Assembly: GCA_021738105.1 (NCBI GenBank)
Contig: JAIPCS010000122.1
Span: 1 to 10,032, forward strand
DNA: 10,032 nt
Source of the DNA: Sulfuritalea sp.
Lineage (GTDB): Bacteria; Pseudomonadota; Gammaproteobacteria; Burkholderiales; Rhodocyclaceae
Direction: 5' to 3'
A program made the translations under genes and the position numbers. Positions 1-6,197 of the stretch are shown one piece after another (position 1 is the first letter of the stretch; every line of letters starts with the position of its first letter). A model generated the notes under the pieces. That model ran no database searches. It was not told where the DNA came from and saw only the letters and a list, made by a program, of their open reading frames with translations.

Positions 1-108
1 AAAGCCAAACTGAAAATCGCTGCTACCGAACATATGGTCAAACTCGAGCAATCACCCGAGCGCATCAAAAGCTTCTTCCAAGACCCGCGTGTCAAGTATG
101 CCGCGTGA
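1..108 (+). CDS. C-terminal fragment of an unidentified protein (partial, 5' end outside window)
   Basis: An open frame runs from base 1 to a TGA at 106-108 and gives 35 residues ending in ERIKSFFQDPRVKYAA. The fragment is basic and contains no recognisable catalytic motif. Its tail vaguely recalls the C-terminal ends of some transposases, and that reading would fit the repeat remnant found 240 bases downstream, but I cannot identify a family from so little. The open frame could also be chance, since only 108 bases are visible. There is no terminator-like hairpin immediately after the stop. The gene reads toward the convergent sensor kinase gene on the minus strand. Confidence 0.4.
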   Translation, partial: KAKLKIAATEHMVKLEQSPERIKSFFQDPRVKYAA

Positions 109-419
109 AACTTCAAACTTCAGCTGGCCGGATCAATAGAGTAGTCTTCCGACGTTGGCGCAAATACAACCACCCCGCAACGCTGGCCACACAATTCGCA
201 TGGGTACGCCATAGAACGTCTCCGTAGCCGCGTCATTCGAGAAAAGCTCAACCACCAAAGCATGTGGACAAGCACGGCTCGAAACCGCACAAGCACTAGC
301 ACTTTATACAAGCGCGTCGACAAGATTTGCAATCAGGCTGAGTGTAAAAAGTCGGCGCTGATGATACGGCGGTAAAAGTCGGCGCCGGCGATACGGTGCT
401 GCGTTGGCCGCGCCATCGC
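109..419. other. Non-coding or degraded stretch between the left partial gene and the sensor kinase
   Basis: No frame here shows convincing coding character. GC content is visibly lower than in the efflux genes, with runs such as AACCACCAAAGCATG and ACTTTATACAAG, which hints at DNA of different origin. A 70-codon minus-strand frame (120-332) has a CxxC pair but no good ribosome binding site or family resemblance, so I do not call it a gene. The only structure I see is the direct repeat at 344-396. No convincing terminator for the convergent cusS transcript is visible. Confidence 0.5.
344..396. repeat. Two imperfect 25-26 bp direct repeats, possible insertion-sequence terminus
   Basis: Copy 1 is at 344-369 and copy 2 at 372-396. 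Both follow the pattern GTAAAA(A)GTCGGCGC-NNNN-GATACGG, differing by one A and four central bases. They lie 24 bases beyond the stop codon of the sensor kinase gene. Repeated subterminal motifs that begin with TG are typical of the ends of some insertion sequences, notably IS21-family elements, whose ends carry multiple transposase-binding repeats. Here the first copy reads TGTAAAAAG from base 343. That assignment is inference; the repeat itself is seen directly. No intact transposase is present in the window. Confidence 0.6.
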
Positions 420-1814
420 TCAGACCAGACGCAACTCGAAACAGACACTGCCTGCGGCGCAACGCGCCGCAATCTCGCCGCCGTGGGCGCGCGCGATCGA
501 GCGCGTGATCGCCAGGCCGAGCCCGGCGCCCTCGCCGCCGCCATGGCGCGCGGGATCGGCGCGATAGAAGCGATCGAAGATGCGCGACAGATGCTCGGGT
601 GCAATCGGCGCGCCGGTATTTTCGACCGCCACGACGGCCCCCGCGCCGTCCGCCTCGATGCGCACCTGTATGCTGCCGCCGCGCGGCGTGTGGCGGATCG
701 CGTTGGACAACAGATTGGCCAGCGCCCGGCGCAACATCAGCTTGTCGCCGGACACCTGCGCGCTTCCCGCAGCGGAGAGGCGAATGCCCTTTTCCTCGGC
801 CAGGGCGTCGAAGAAATCGAGCAGCCCGCCTAGTTCCGCCGCCAGATCGACGGGCTCGCGGCGCGGCACGATCAGGCCGTTGTCGGCCTGCGCGAGGAAC
901 AGCATGTCGCCGATCATGCGCGCCAGACGTTCGTACTCCTCGGCGTTGGACGCCAGCACTTCGCGATACTCGGCGTCGGTCCGGGCACGCGTCAGCGCCA
1001 CTTGGGTTTCGGTCATCAGATTGCTGATCGGCGTACGCAGCTCATGCGCCAGATCGGACGAAAAATCGCGCAGGCGACGAAACGAATCCTCGAGCCGGGC
1101 CAGCATCTCGTTCAATGTTTCGGCCAGCTCGGCCAGTTCCACCGGCACCGCATCGGCATCCAGCCGATAGTCGAGCCGGCTGGCGGTCACACCCGCCGCA
1201 CCCTGGCGGATGGTCTGCAGCGGCGCCAGGCCGAATCTCACCGCCACCCAGCCCAGCACGCCGGCCAGAGCCGCCGCCACGGCGACGAACCACCATAGCG
1301 TGCGCCGAAACGACGCCATGAAAACTTCATGGTGCGTTATGTCGACGCCAATGGCGACCAGCAGGGGCGCCATGCCCGGCATGGCGGTAGCCTGCAGCGC
1401 GGCGATGCCGCGCTGGGACACGCTGCCCTGCGCCTCCGACCGATGCCAGACCTGCGGCAGCGGCGGATCCTGAATGGCGTTGCGCGCCACCAGCGCCGGC
1501 GGAAAACTCGCGCCCGCGGTGGCGAACACGATTCTGTCGTCGGCGCCACGCACCATCATGGACAAGCCATGATGACCGACCAGGGAATTGGCGAGCTGGA
1601 TTTGCAGATACTCGAGATCCTCGGCGCTGCTCACCCTGCCGATCAGGTTGGCGGCCAGACGCAGCTTGCCGTCCATCTGCTCCATGTCCTGCTCGACAAA
1701 GTGCTGCTCGACCACGTCGCCGATCAGGACACCGAGCACCAGCAACACGGCTGTCGAAATGGCGGCGAACAGCAGGGTGAGACGAAAGCCGATCGACTGG
1801 CGCCCGCGCCTCAT
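420..1814 (-). CDS. cusS: Heavy-metal sensor histidine kinase (CusS/CopS/CzcS type)
   Basis: This 464-aa inner-membrane kinase is expected to sense periplasmic metal and phosphorylate the adjacent regulator. The layout is classical: transmembrane helix 1 at about residues 9-32, a periplasmic sensor region of about 140 residues (33-172), transmembrane helix 2 at about 173-193, and a HAMP linker at about 194-245. The H-box is DLAHELRTP with phospho-acceptor His257, followed by an N-box ([14 protein letters not shown]371), a G1 box (VENTG, about 398-401), an F-box ([10 protein letters not shown], 411-420) and a G2 box (GAGLGLA, 429-435). The periplasmic part holds several His and Met residues (H81-H82, M86-M87, H161-H162) that could bind metal. 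Its ATG overlaps the regulator's TGA (ATGA, 1811-1814), so the two are translationally coupled. The family is clear, but the metal is not certain, and copS, czcS or silS would be equally defensible names. Confidence 0.93.
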   Translation of the reverse strand: MRRGRQSIGFRLTLLFAAISTAVLLVLGVLIGDVVEQHFVEQDMEQMDGKLRLAANLIGRVSSAEDLEYLQIQLANSLVGHHGLSMMVRGADDRIVFATAGASFPPALVARNAIQDPPLPQVWHRSEAQGSVSQRGIAALQATAMPGMAPLLVAIGVDITHHEVFMASFRRTLWWFVAVAAALAGVLGWVAVRFGLAPLQTIRQGAAGVTASRLDYRLDADAVPVELAELAETLNEMLARLEDSFRRLRDFSSDLAHELRTPISNLMTETQVALTRARTDAEYREVLASNAEEYERLARMIGDMLFLAQADNGLIVPRREPVDLAAELGGLLDFFDALAEEKGIRLSAAGSAQVSGDKLMLRRALANLLSNAIRHTPRGGSIQVRIEADGAGAVVAVENTGAPIAPEHLSRIFDRFYRADPARHGGGEGAGLGLAITRSIARAHGGEIAARCAAGSVCFELRLV

Positions 1815-2491
1815 TCGGCGTCCGCTTCCAGCACATAACCCATGCCGCGCACGGTGCGAATCAGCTTGGGCTCGAAGCGGTCGTCGATCTTGGCGCGCAG
1901 GCGGCGCACCGCCACTTCGATGACATTGGTGTCGGAATCGAAATTCATGTCCCAGATCTGCGAGGCGATCAGGGAGCGCGGCAGCACTTCGCCGCGACGT
2001 CGCAGCAGCAGTTCGAGCAGCGCAAACTCCTTGGCGGTGAGATCGATGCGCTGACCGCCACGCGTCACCCGCCGGCGCAGCAGGTCGAGTTCCAGATCGG
2101 CCGCGCGCATCTGCTCGGGCTCCTTGGCGCGGCTGCCGCGGCGCAGCAGGGAACGCACCCGGGCCAGCAACTCGGCGAAGGCGAAGGGCTTGACCAGGTA
2201 GTCGTCGGCGCCCGCTTCGAAGCCCTTGACCCGGTCTTCAATCTGATCTCGAGCCGTCAAAAACAGTACCGGCATTTCGCTGCCGGTGGCGCGAATTCCA
2301 GCCAACACCTGCCAGCCGTTGAGCCGGGGCAGCATCACGTCGAGTATCGCCAGATCGTAGTCGCCGGTCTGCCCCAGGTGCAGGCCATCGGCGCCGTCGC
2401 GCGCCAGGTCGACGACGAAGCCCGCCTCGACCAGTCCCTGCTTGAGGTAGTCGCCGGTTTTCGGCTCGTCTTCGACAACCAGAATCCTCAT
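1811..2491 (-). CDS. cusR: Heavy-metal response regulator, OmpR/PhoB family (CusR/CopR/CzcR type)
   Basis: This 226-aa transcription factor is activated by the downstream kinase. The receiver domain covers residues 1-115, with acidic pocket E7-D8, phospho-acceptor D51 (LAILDVMLP), T79 and K101 (YLVKPF). A winged-helix DNA-binding domain occupies about residues 127-222. Its core ([23 protein letters not shown], then [24 protein letters not shown]) is the hallmark of the heavy-metal regulator subfamily that includes CusR, CopR, SilR and CzcR. The start is supported by an AGGGAAA ribosome binding site six to eight bases upstream. The gene is first in the leftward operon and diverges from the efflux genes. 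The likely target is the palindrome at 2559-2576, 67 bases upstream of its start, which implies autoregulation as well as control of the pump operon. Confidence 0.94.
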   Translation of the reverse strand: MRILVVEDEPKTGDYLKQGLVEAGFVVDLARDGADGLHLGQTGDYDLAILDVMLPRLNGWQVLAGIRATGSEMPVLFLTARDQIEDRVKGFEAGADDYLVKPFAFAELLARVRSLLRRGSRAKEPEQMRAADLELDLLRRRVTRGGQRIDLTAKEFALLELLLRRRGEVLPRSLIASQIWDMNFDSDTNVIEVAVRRLRAKIDDRFEPKLIRTVRGMGYVLEADAE

Positions 2492-2645
2492 GGTGTTTCC
2501 CTAGCGTGTTTGATGCCCATGCCGCGATTGTGCGCCAGCGGAATTGAGCGCCATCAAAGATTACAGAAATGTAATCCCGGCGTCAGCTTGCCGTCGGACT
2601 CGCCCCAGCAGAATCCTGCTCACACTTTGCCAAGGAAACTCCGTC
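2492..2645. promoter_or_regulatory. Divergent promoter/control region between regulator and efflux operons
   Basis: This 154-base region separates two divergent start codons and must hold both promoters. It contains the palindrome at 2559-2576. A second inverted repeat, TTTGATG (2509-2515) with CATCAAA (2552-2558), has its right arm abutting that palindrome. A small stem, AGCAG-AATC-CTGCT, lies at 2607-2620 in the presumed 5' leader of the rightward operon. Possible rightward -35/-10 elements (TTGCCG at 2588, CAGAAT at 2609) are poor matches with a short spacer, as expected of an activator-dependent promoter. I would not rely on them. Confidence 0.75.
2559..2576. promoter_or_regulatory. Candidate CusR/CopR operator, perfect 7-4-7 palindrome
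   Basis: GATTACA-GAAA-TGTAATC is a perfect inverted repeat with 7-bp arms and a 4-bp centre, AT-rich in GC-rich surroundings. Its edges are 67 bases from the regulator's start codon and 69 bases from the DUF411 gene's start codon. Operators of the CusR/CopR/CzcR group are palindromes with TTACA/TGTAA-like or TGACA/TGTCA-like half-sites in divergent regions of exactly this kind. Binding by the regulator encoded at 1811-2491 is inferred from family and position. Confidence 0.75.
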
Positions 2646-3089
2646 ATGAAACCGCTGCGCATCGCCTTCGCCTTCGCCCTGCTCGCCACCGCCGCCGCCT
2701 CGTCCGCGGTGTTTGCCCAGGGCGCCACCCGCGTCGAGGTCTACAAGAGCCCCAGCTGCAGTTGCTGCGGCGGCTGGGTCGAGCACATGCGCGAAAACGG
2801 CTTCGAGGTGAACTCCCACGATGTCGACGACGTTGCAGCCGAACGCAAGAAGCTCGGCATGCCGGAACAACTCGGGTCCTGTCACAGCGCCAAGGTAGGC
2901 GGCTATGTGATCGAAGGCCACGTGCCGGCGTCCGACATTCGCCGACTGCTGAAGGAGAAGCCCAGGGCGATCGGACTCGCGGTGCCCGGCATGGTGCCGA
3001 GTTCGCCCGGCATGAACGGCCCGAAAACCGCGTATGACACCTTGCTGGTTGGCCGCGACGGCAAGACCCGTGTCTTCGCCAGGCACTAG
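2646..3089 (+). CDS. Secreted DUF411 metal-binding protein
   Basis: This 147-aa protein opens the efflux operon. Residues 1-24 form a signal peptide with a hydrophobic core and an AVFA|Q cleavage site, so the mature protein should be periplasmic. The mature start, RVEVYKSPSCSCCGGWVEHM, is diagnostic of the DUF411 family. It carries C38, C40 and C41 in a CxCC arrangement near the N-terminus and a second conserved Cys-His pair (C79-H80) in GSCHSA. The segment VIEGHVPASDIRRLL is also typical. DUF411 proteins commonly sit beside copper-resistance genes and are thought to bind copper, but the biochemical role is poorly defined. The ATG at 2646 is preferred over upstream in-frame starts because AAGGAA (2632-2637) lies eight bases before it and only this start gives a clean signal peptide. 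The next gene follows after 14 bases. Confidence 0.92.
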   Translation: MKPLRIAFAFALLATAAASSAVFAQGATRVEVYKSPSCSCCGGWVEHMRENGFEVNSHDVDDVAAERKKLGMPEQLGSCHSAKVGGYVIEGHVPASDIRRLLKEKPRAIGLAVPGMVPSSPGMNGPKTAYDTLLVGRDGKTRVFARH

Positions 3090-3103
3090 AGGACGCACCG
3101 AGC

Positions 3104-4354
3104 ATGAATGCTTTGCGCTGGAAACGGCAGCTGGCCGCTGGCCTGGCTGGCCTGGCGCTGAGCCTGACGGGGCTGGCCGCCGATGTCGCGCCGGCCGCGT
3201 CGGCGCTGGCGGCCGCCCTCGAGCAGGCCTGGCGGTTGCACCCGCAAGCCGCCGGACTCGACGCCCGCGATGAGGAGGCGCGCGCCGCTCAGGACGTCGC
3301 CAGCGGCCTGACGCCGGAACCCGGCTCGGTCTCGTTTGGCAGCCGCAACGACCGGCTCAATCGCAATCTGGGAAAACAGGAATACGAAATTGAACTGGCC
3401 GCCCCGTTGTGGTTGCCGGGACAAAAAGCCGCGCGCGAGGCCGAGGCGGCCAGCCTCGTCGACCTCGCTGCCGCCCGGCGCGCCGCCTTGCGCCTGGAAC
3501 TGGCCGGCGAATTGCGCATGGCCTGGTGGACGCTGGCCGAGGCGCGCAATGCCCGGGCGCTGGCACTGCGACGGCTGGACACGACGCGCGCACTGGCCGG
3601 CGACGTCGGGCGCCGCTATAAGGTGGGCGAGCTCTCCCGCATCGACGCCAACCTGGCCCAAACGGAAGTGCATGGCGCCGAGTCCGACCTGATCGAGGCC
3701 GAGGCGACACTGCATCAGGCGGAACAGGCCCTGCGCACATTGACCGGCATGGCGCCACCGGCCGAGATCGGCGAGGAGACGCCGGTGGCACTGCTCAAGC
3801 CTGACGGAACAACTACGCCAAGCATCGAGCACCCGCTGCTGACCGCCGCCGCCGCCAGCGCACGCAGCGCCCGCGCCCGGACCAAGGTCACCGAAGAATC
3901 GCGCCGTGCCGCGCCCGAGCTGGCGCTGCGCGTCATCAGCGAACGCGGTCAGTTCGCCGAACGCTACGTCGACAACGTCGGCATCACGCTGAAAATTCCG
4001 TTTTCATCGGGATCGCAGGTGCGCCGTGAAGGCTCCGCGGCGCAGGCCGAGGCCGATCAGGCTGACGCCGAGATGCTGCGCACCCGGACCCGCGTCCTGC
4101 TCGATATCGAGCGCGCGCAACGCGCCCTGTCATCATCGCAGCGGCAGTTGGCCATGGCGGCGGATCGCCGCGAGCTTTCTGCCGAAAACCTGAAACTCAT
4201 CGAAAAAGCGTTTTCACTCGGCGAATCGGACCTGGCAAGCCTGCTGCGCATCCGCGCCGCCGCCTTCGACGCCGAAGCCTTTCTCGACCGCCAGCGCGTC
4301 GCCCGCGCCGCGGCGCTGTCCCAACTCAAACAGGCCATGGGAGTCTTGCCTTGA
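3104..4354 (+). CDS. czcC: Outer-membrane efflux factor, TolC/CzcC/CusC type
   Basis: This 416-aa protein should form the trimeric outer-membrane channel of the tripartite pump. A signal peptide spans about residues 1-26 (LTGLA|AD). There is no lipobox cysteine, so unlike CusC it is probably not a lipoprotein. Two outer-membrane-efflux repeats follow, about residues 30-215 and 230-416, rich in Ala, Glu, Arg and Leu as expected of long periplasmic helices. Characteristic segments are RRYKVGELSRIDANLAQTE (about 173-191), near the tip of the first hairpin, and its counterpart AFSLGESDLASLLRIR in the second. The length is normal for CzcC-like proteins. An AGAGGA ribosome binding site (3088-3093) precedes the ATG, and the stop overlaps the next start (TTGA). 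The symbol reflects similarity of type; the metal is not established. Confidence 0.88.
   Translation: MNALRWKRQLAAGLAGLALSLTGLAADVAPAASALAAALEQAWRLHPQAAGLDARDEEARAAQDVASGLTPEPGSVSFGSRNDRLNRNLGKQEYEIELAAPLWLPGQKAAREAEAASLVDLAAARRAALRLELAGELRMAWWTLAEARNARALALRRLDTTRALAGDVGRRYKVGELSRIDANLAQTEVHGAESDLIEAEATLHQAEQALRTLTGMAPPAEIGEETPVALLKPDGTTTPSIEHPLLTAAAASARSARARTKVTEESRRAAPELALRVISERGQFAERYVDNVGITLKIPFSSGSQVRREGSAAQAEADQADAEMLRTRTRVLLDIERAQRALSSSQRQLAMAADRRELSAENLKLIEKAFSLGESDLASLLRIRAAAFDAEAFLDRQRVARAAALSQLKQAMGVLP
4339..4343 (+). promoter_or_regulatory. Ribosome binding site that decides a TTG start
   Basis: GGGAG lies seven bases before TTG 4351 but 19 bases before the first in-frame ATG at 4363, so TTG is the better start. 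The surrounding ATGGGAGTCTTGCC resembles the ATGGAGTCTCGCC that precedes the adaptor gene's ATG at 4884. Confidence 0.65.
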
Positions 4355-4887
4355 AGCATTTCATGACGGCCATTTTCATGGCCAGCATCGCCTTCCCGGC
4401 ATGGGCGGGCGGCGACAGCAGCGATGGACATACCCACGCCGCGCCCGAACCGGTTCTGGCCGTGGCAACCTCGCCGCGCGCGACCGCCACCAGCGAAGAT
4501 TTCGAGATCGTCATCGCGCTGGAGGACAACAGGCTGGTGCTGTATGTCGATCGCTTCGCCAGCAACGAGCCGGTGACGAAGGCTCAGGTCGAAGTTGAAG
4601 GCGCCGGGCTGAAAGGCCTCGCCAGCGAAGTCGCGCCCGGCACCTATGTCATCGGCAGCGCCAACCCCCTGCCGGCAGCAAGGCATGCGCTGACCATCAG
4701 CATCGAAGCCGGCGATACCGCGGACTTGCTGCTGGCAACGCTGGACACCTCGCCGGCAGCGGCAGCCGAAGCGCATGTACACAGCTGGAATGAGTGGGCC
4801 GTCTGGATTGTCGCCGCGATGCTGCTGCTGGCCGGCATCGGCTTGTTGCTGGCTCGCCGCAAAAGACGCAATGGAGTCTCGCCATGA
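4351..4887 (+). CDS. Small exported, membrane-anchored protein of unknown function in the efflux operon
   Basis: I do not recognise a named family for this 178-aa protein. Residues 1-19 look like a signal peptide (AFPAWA|GG). A short His-containing stretch follows (GHTHA, 26-30). Residues about 48-132 are predicted beta-rich (EDFEIVIALEDNRLVLYVDRFASNEPV...GTYVIGSAN), broadly like the extracytoplasmic Ig-like domains of FixH/YtkA-type proteins. A second His pair (HVHSW, 142-146) lies just before a C-terminal transmembrane helix (about 149-168), which ends in a basic cytoplasmic tail (RRKRR). It should therefore display its domain in the periplasm, anchored at the inner membrane. The TTG start overlaps the upstream stop (TTGA) and its own stop overlaps the adaptor start (ATGA), so synthesis is coupled to both pump partners. 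A role as periplasmic metal carrier or pump accessory is inference. Confidence 0.82.
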   Translation: MKHFMTAIFMASIAFPAWAGGDSSDGHTHAAPEPVLAVATSPRATATSEDFEIVIALEDNRLVLYVDRFASNEPVTKAQVEVEGAGLKGLASEVAPGTYVIGSANPLPAARHALTISIEAGDTADLLLATLDTSPAAAAEAHVHSWNEWAVWIVAAMLLLAGIGLLLARRKRRNGVSP

Positions 4888-6056
4888 ACACCAAAAACCC
4901 AGCCATGCTGTTCGCCGCAACCCTGCTGGCACTCGCCGCCCATGGCGCACTGGCACACGGCGACGAGGATCACAGCCAGGATGACAAGAAGCAAGCCGCA
5001 CCCGGCATGGCAGCGGGCGCCGCACCGAGCTCGGCAGCGCTGCAGCGGCTGGCCGACGGCAGCCTGTTCGTGCCCAAGCCGGCACAGCGTCAAATGGGAT
5101 TGCGTACCGAACAGGCGAAGTTCGGCGACCTCGCCGCCAGCATCGAACTGAACGGCAAGGTAATTGCCGACCCGGAAACCGGCGGCCGGGTCCAGGCCAC
5201 GCAATCGGGCAGCATCCTGCCCGGCCCCAGGGGCATGCCGATCCCCGGCCGCAAAGTGACCAAGGGTGAAGTGCTGGCCTGGCTGCGGCCGATCGGCAGC
5301 GCGATTGAGCGCGGCAACCAGAAGGCGCAAGGGGCCGAACTTGAAGCCCAGCTGGCGATCGCCGAAGCCCGGCTCAAACGCTTCGAGCAACTCGAAGGTG
5401 CCGTGCCGCAAAAGGAAATCGAATCGGCGCGCATCGAGCGCGACGCCCTGCAAAAACGCCGCGCCTTTGTCAGTGCCAGCATCGACACGGCCGAGCCGTT
5501 GCGCGCGCCCGCGTCCGGCATCATCAGCGCCAGCCACCTGGTCGCCGGACAGGTGGTCGACGCCAAGGAGATCCTGTTCGAGATCGTCGATCCGCACCGG
5601 CTTGCCGTGGAGGCGCTGGCCTACGACCCTGGCATCGGCGCCACCCTGATCTCCGCCAGCGCGCTGACCGAACAAAGCGCGCTGGAACTCAAATTTGTCG
5701 GCGGCGGCCGGCAACTGCGCGACCAGGCGCTGCCGCTGCTGTTCCGGATTGTGTCGGTCAATTCCACCGTGGCCATCGGCCAGCCGCTCAAAGTCATTGT
5801 GCGTACCGCGCACGAAATCAAAGGCGCGGCCGTGCCGCGCTCGGCCCTGACAAAAGTTCCCGGAGGGACGCAAAGCGCTGGCGCTGGCCCTGGCATGAAT
5901 GGGGCGGTGTGGGTGCATACCGAGGCCGAACGCTTCGTCGCGCGCAAGGTGCGCCACCAATCGCTCGACGCCAACCGGGTCGCCATCGCCAGCGGCCTGC
6001 ATGAAGGCGATCGTGTCGTGGTCGAGGGCGCCAACCTGCTGTCGCAAGTAAGGTAA
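4884..6056 (+). CDS. czcB: Periplasmic adaptor (membrane fusion protein) of an HME-RND efflux pump, CzcB/CusB type
   Basis: This 390-aa protein links the RND pump to the outer-membrane channel. A signal peptide covers residues 1-24 (HGALA|HG), and the mature protein begins with a His/Asp-rich stretch (HGDEDHSQDD, 25-34) that could bind metal. After a flexible Ala/Pro linker come a beta-barrel strand region (about 68-100), a split lipoyl domain (about 101-135 and 205-236), and a helical hairpin (about 146-200, with AELEAQLAIAEARLKRFEQL). A C-terminal beta-barrel and membrane-proximal part (about 237-390) ends in the typical GLHEGDRVVVEGANLL. The ATG at 4884 is chosen because GGAG (4873-4876) is seven bases upstream and it alone gives a signal peptide. 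It overlaps the preceding stop. I see no CusB-style cluster of methionines at the N-terminus, so copper specificity is not supported here. Confidence 0.9.
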   Translation: MNTKNPAMLFAATLLALAAHGALAHGDEDHSQDDKKQAAPGMAAGAAPSSAALQRLADGSLFVPKPAQRQMGLRTEQAKFGDLAASIELNGKVIADPETGGRVQATQSGSILPGPRGMPIPGRKVTKGEVLAWLRPIGSAIERGNQKAQGAELEAQLAIAEARLKRFEQLEGAVPQKEIESARIERDALQKRRAFVSASIDTAEPLRAPASGIISASHLVAGQVVDAKEILFEIVDPHRLAVEALAYDPGIGATLISASALTEQSALELKFVGGGRQLRDQALPLLFRIVSVNSTVAIGQPLKVIVRTAHEIKGAAVPRSALTKVPGGTQSAGAGPGMNGAVWVHTEAERFVARKVRHQSLDANRVAIASGLHEGDRVVVEGANLLSQVR

Positions 6057-6197
6057 TGACGGCCAATCCCCCGGCCCCTTCCCCAAGAGAAGGGGTGACG
6101 CCGGTTCAGCCGCTGCGCGGCTTCCCAATGACTGGCCGCACGCCCCGCCGCACCCATTCGGGTGTGCTTCGCGAGGGCGGTGCGGCGGAGATCTGAC
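6057..6197 (+). other. Structured 141-base spacer between adaptor and pump genes
   Basis: Elsewhere in this operon genes overlap or are separated by 14-27 bases, so this gap stands out. It has no coding potential that I can support. It holds three inverted repeats in a row: CCCCTT/AAGGGG (6075-6080 and 6090-6095), AGCCGC-TGC-GCGGCT (6108-6122), and the 10-bp arms at 6145-6154 and 6179-6188. It may be a dispersed intergenic repeat, an mRNA processing or stability element, or a translational control element for the pump. Confidence 0.6.
6145..6188 (+). repeat. 10-bp perfect inverted repeat reaching the pump gene's ribosome binding site
   Basis: CCGCCGCACC (6145-6154) is the exact reverse complement of GGTGCGGCGG (6179-6188), with a 24-base loop between them. 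The right arm ends inside GGCGGAG, the Shine-Dalgarno sequence of the pump gene (GGAG at 6187-6190, seven bases before ATG 6198). A competing shorter stem, CACCC-ATTC-GGGTG, uses part of the left arm and would free the right arm. The sequences are seen directly; folding in the cell is inferred. Confidence 0.65.

Noticed and set aside
120..332. A 70-codon minus-strand frame with a CELCGQRC cysteine cluster
   Set aside because: There is no convincing ribosome binding site, the N-terminal half looks random, and I recognise no family. The cysteine cluster alone is not enough to call a gene.
344..396. Intrinsic terminator for the cusS transcript at the repeat region
   Set aside because: The minus strand has short T runs (ACTTTTT), but the GC-rich bases before them form only a short self-palindrome with no room for a loop, so no proper stem-loop is present.
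344..396. CRISPR array
   Set aside because: There are only two imperfect units with almost no spacer between them and no cas genes in the window.
2544..2645. Upstream in-frame start for the DUF411 protein at 2544
   Set aside because: It would run through the operator palindrome and place 34 residues ahead of the signal peptide. ATG 2646 has a good ribosome binding site.
3086..3832. A 248-codon minus-strand frame opposite the outer-membrane factor gene
   Set aside because: It is Gln/Arg/Gly-rich antisense reading with no domain resemblance, fully covered by the plus-strand TolC-like gene.
4794..4883. Upstream in-frame start for the adaptor protein at 4794
   Set aside because: The extra 30 residues are Arg-rich, lie inside the preceding gene and would mask the signal peptide. 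ATG 4884 has GGAG seven bases upstream.
6162..6197. GTG at 6162 as an upstream start adding 12 residues to the pump
   Set aside because: The added residues (MCFARAVRRRSD) do not fit the family N-terminus, and the Shine-Dalgarno GGAG is correctly placed for ATG 6198.
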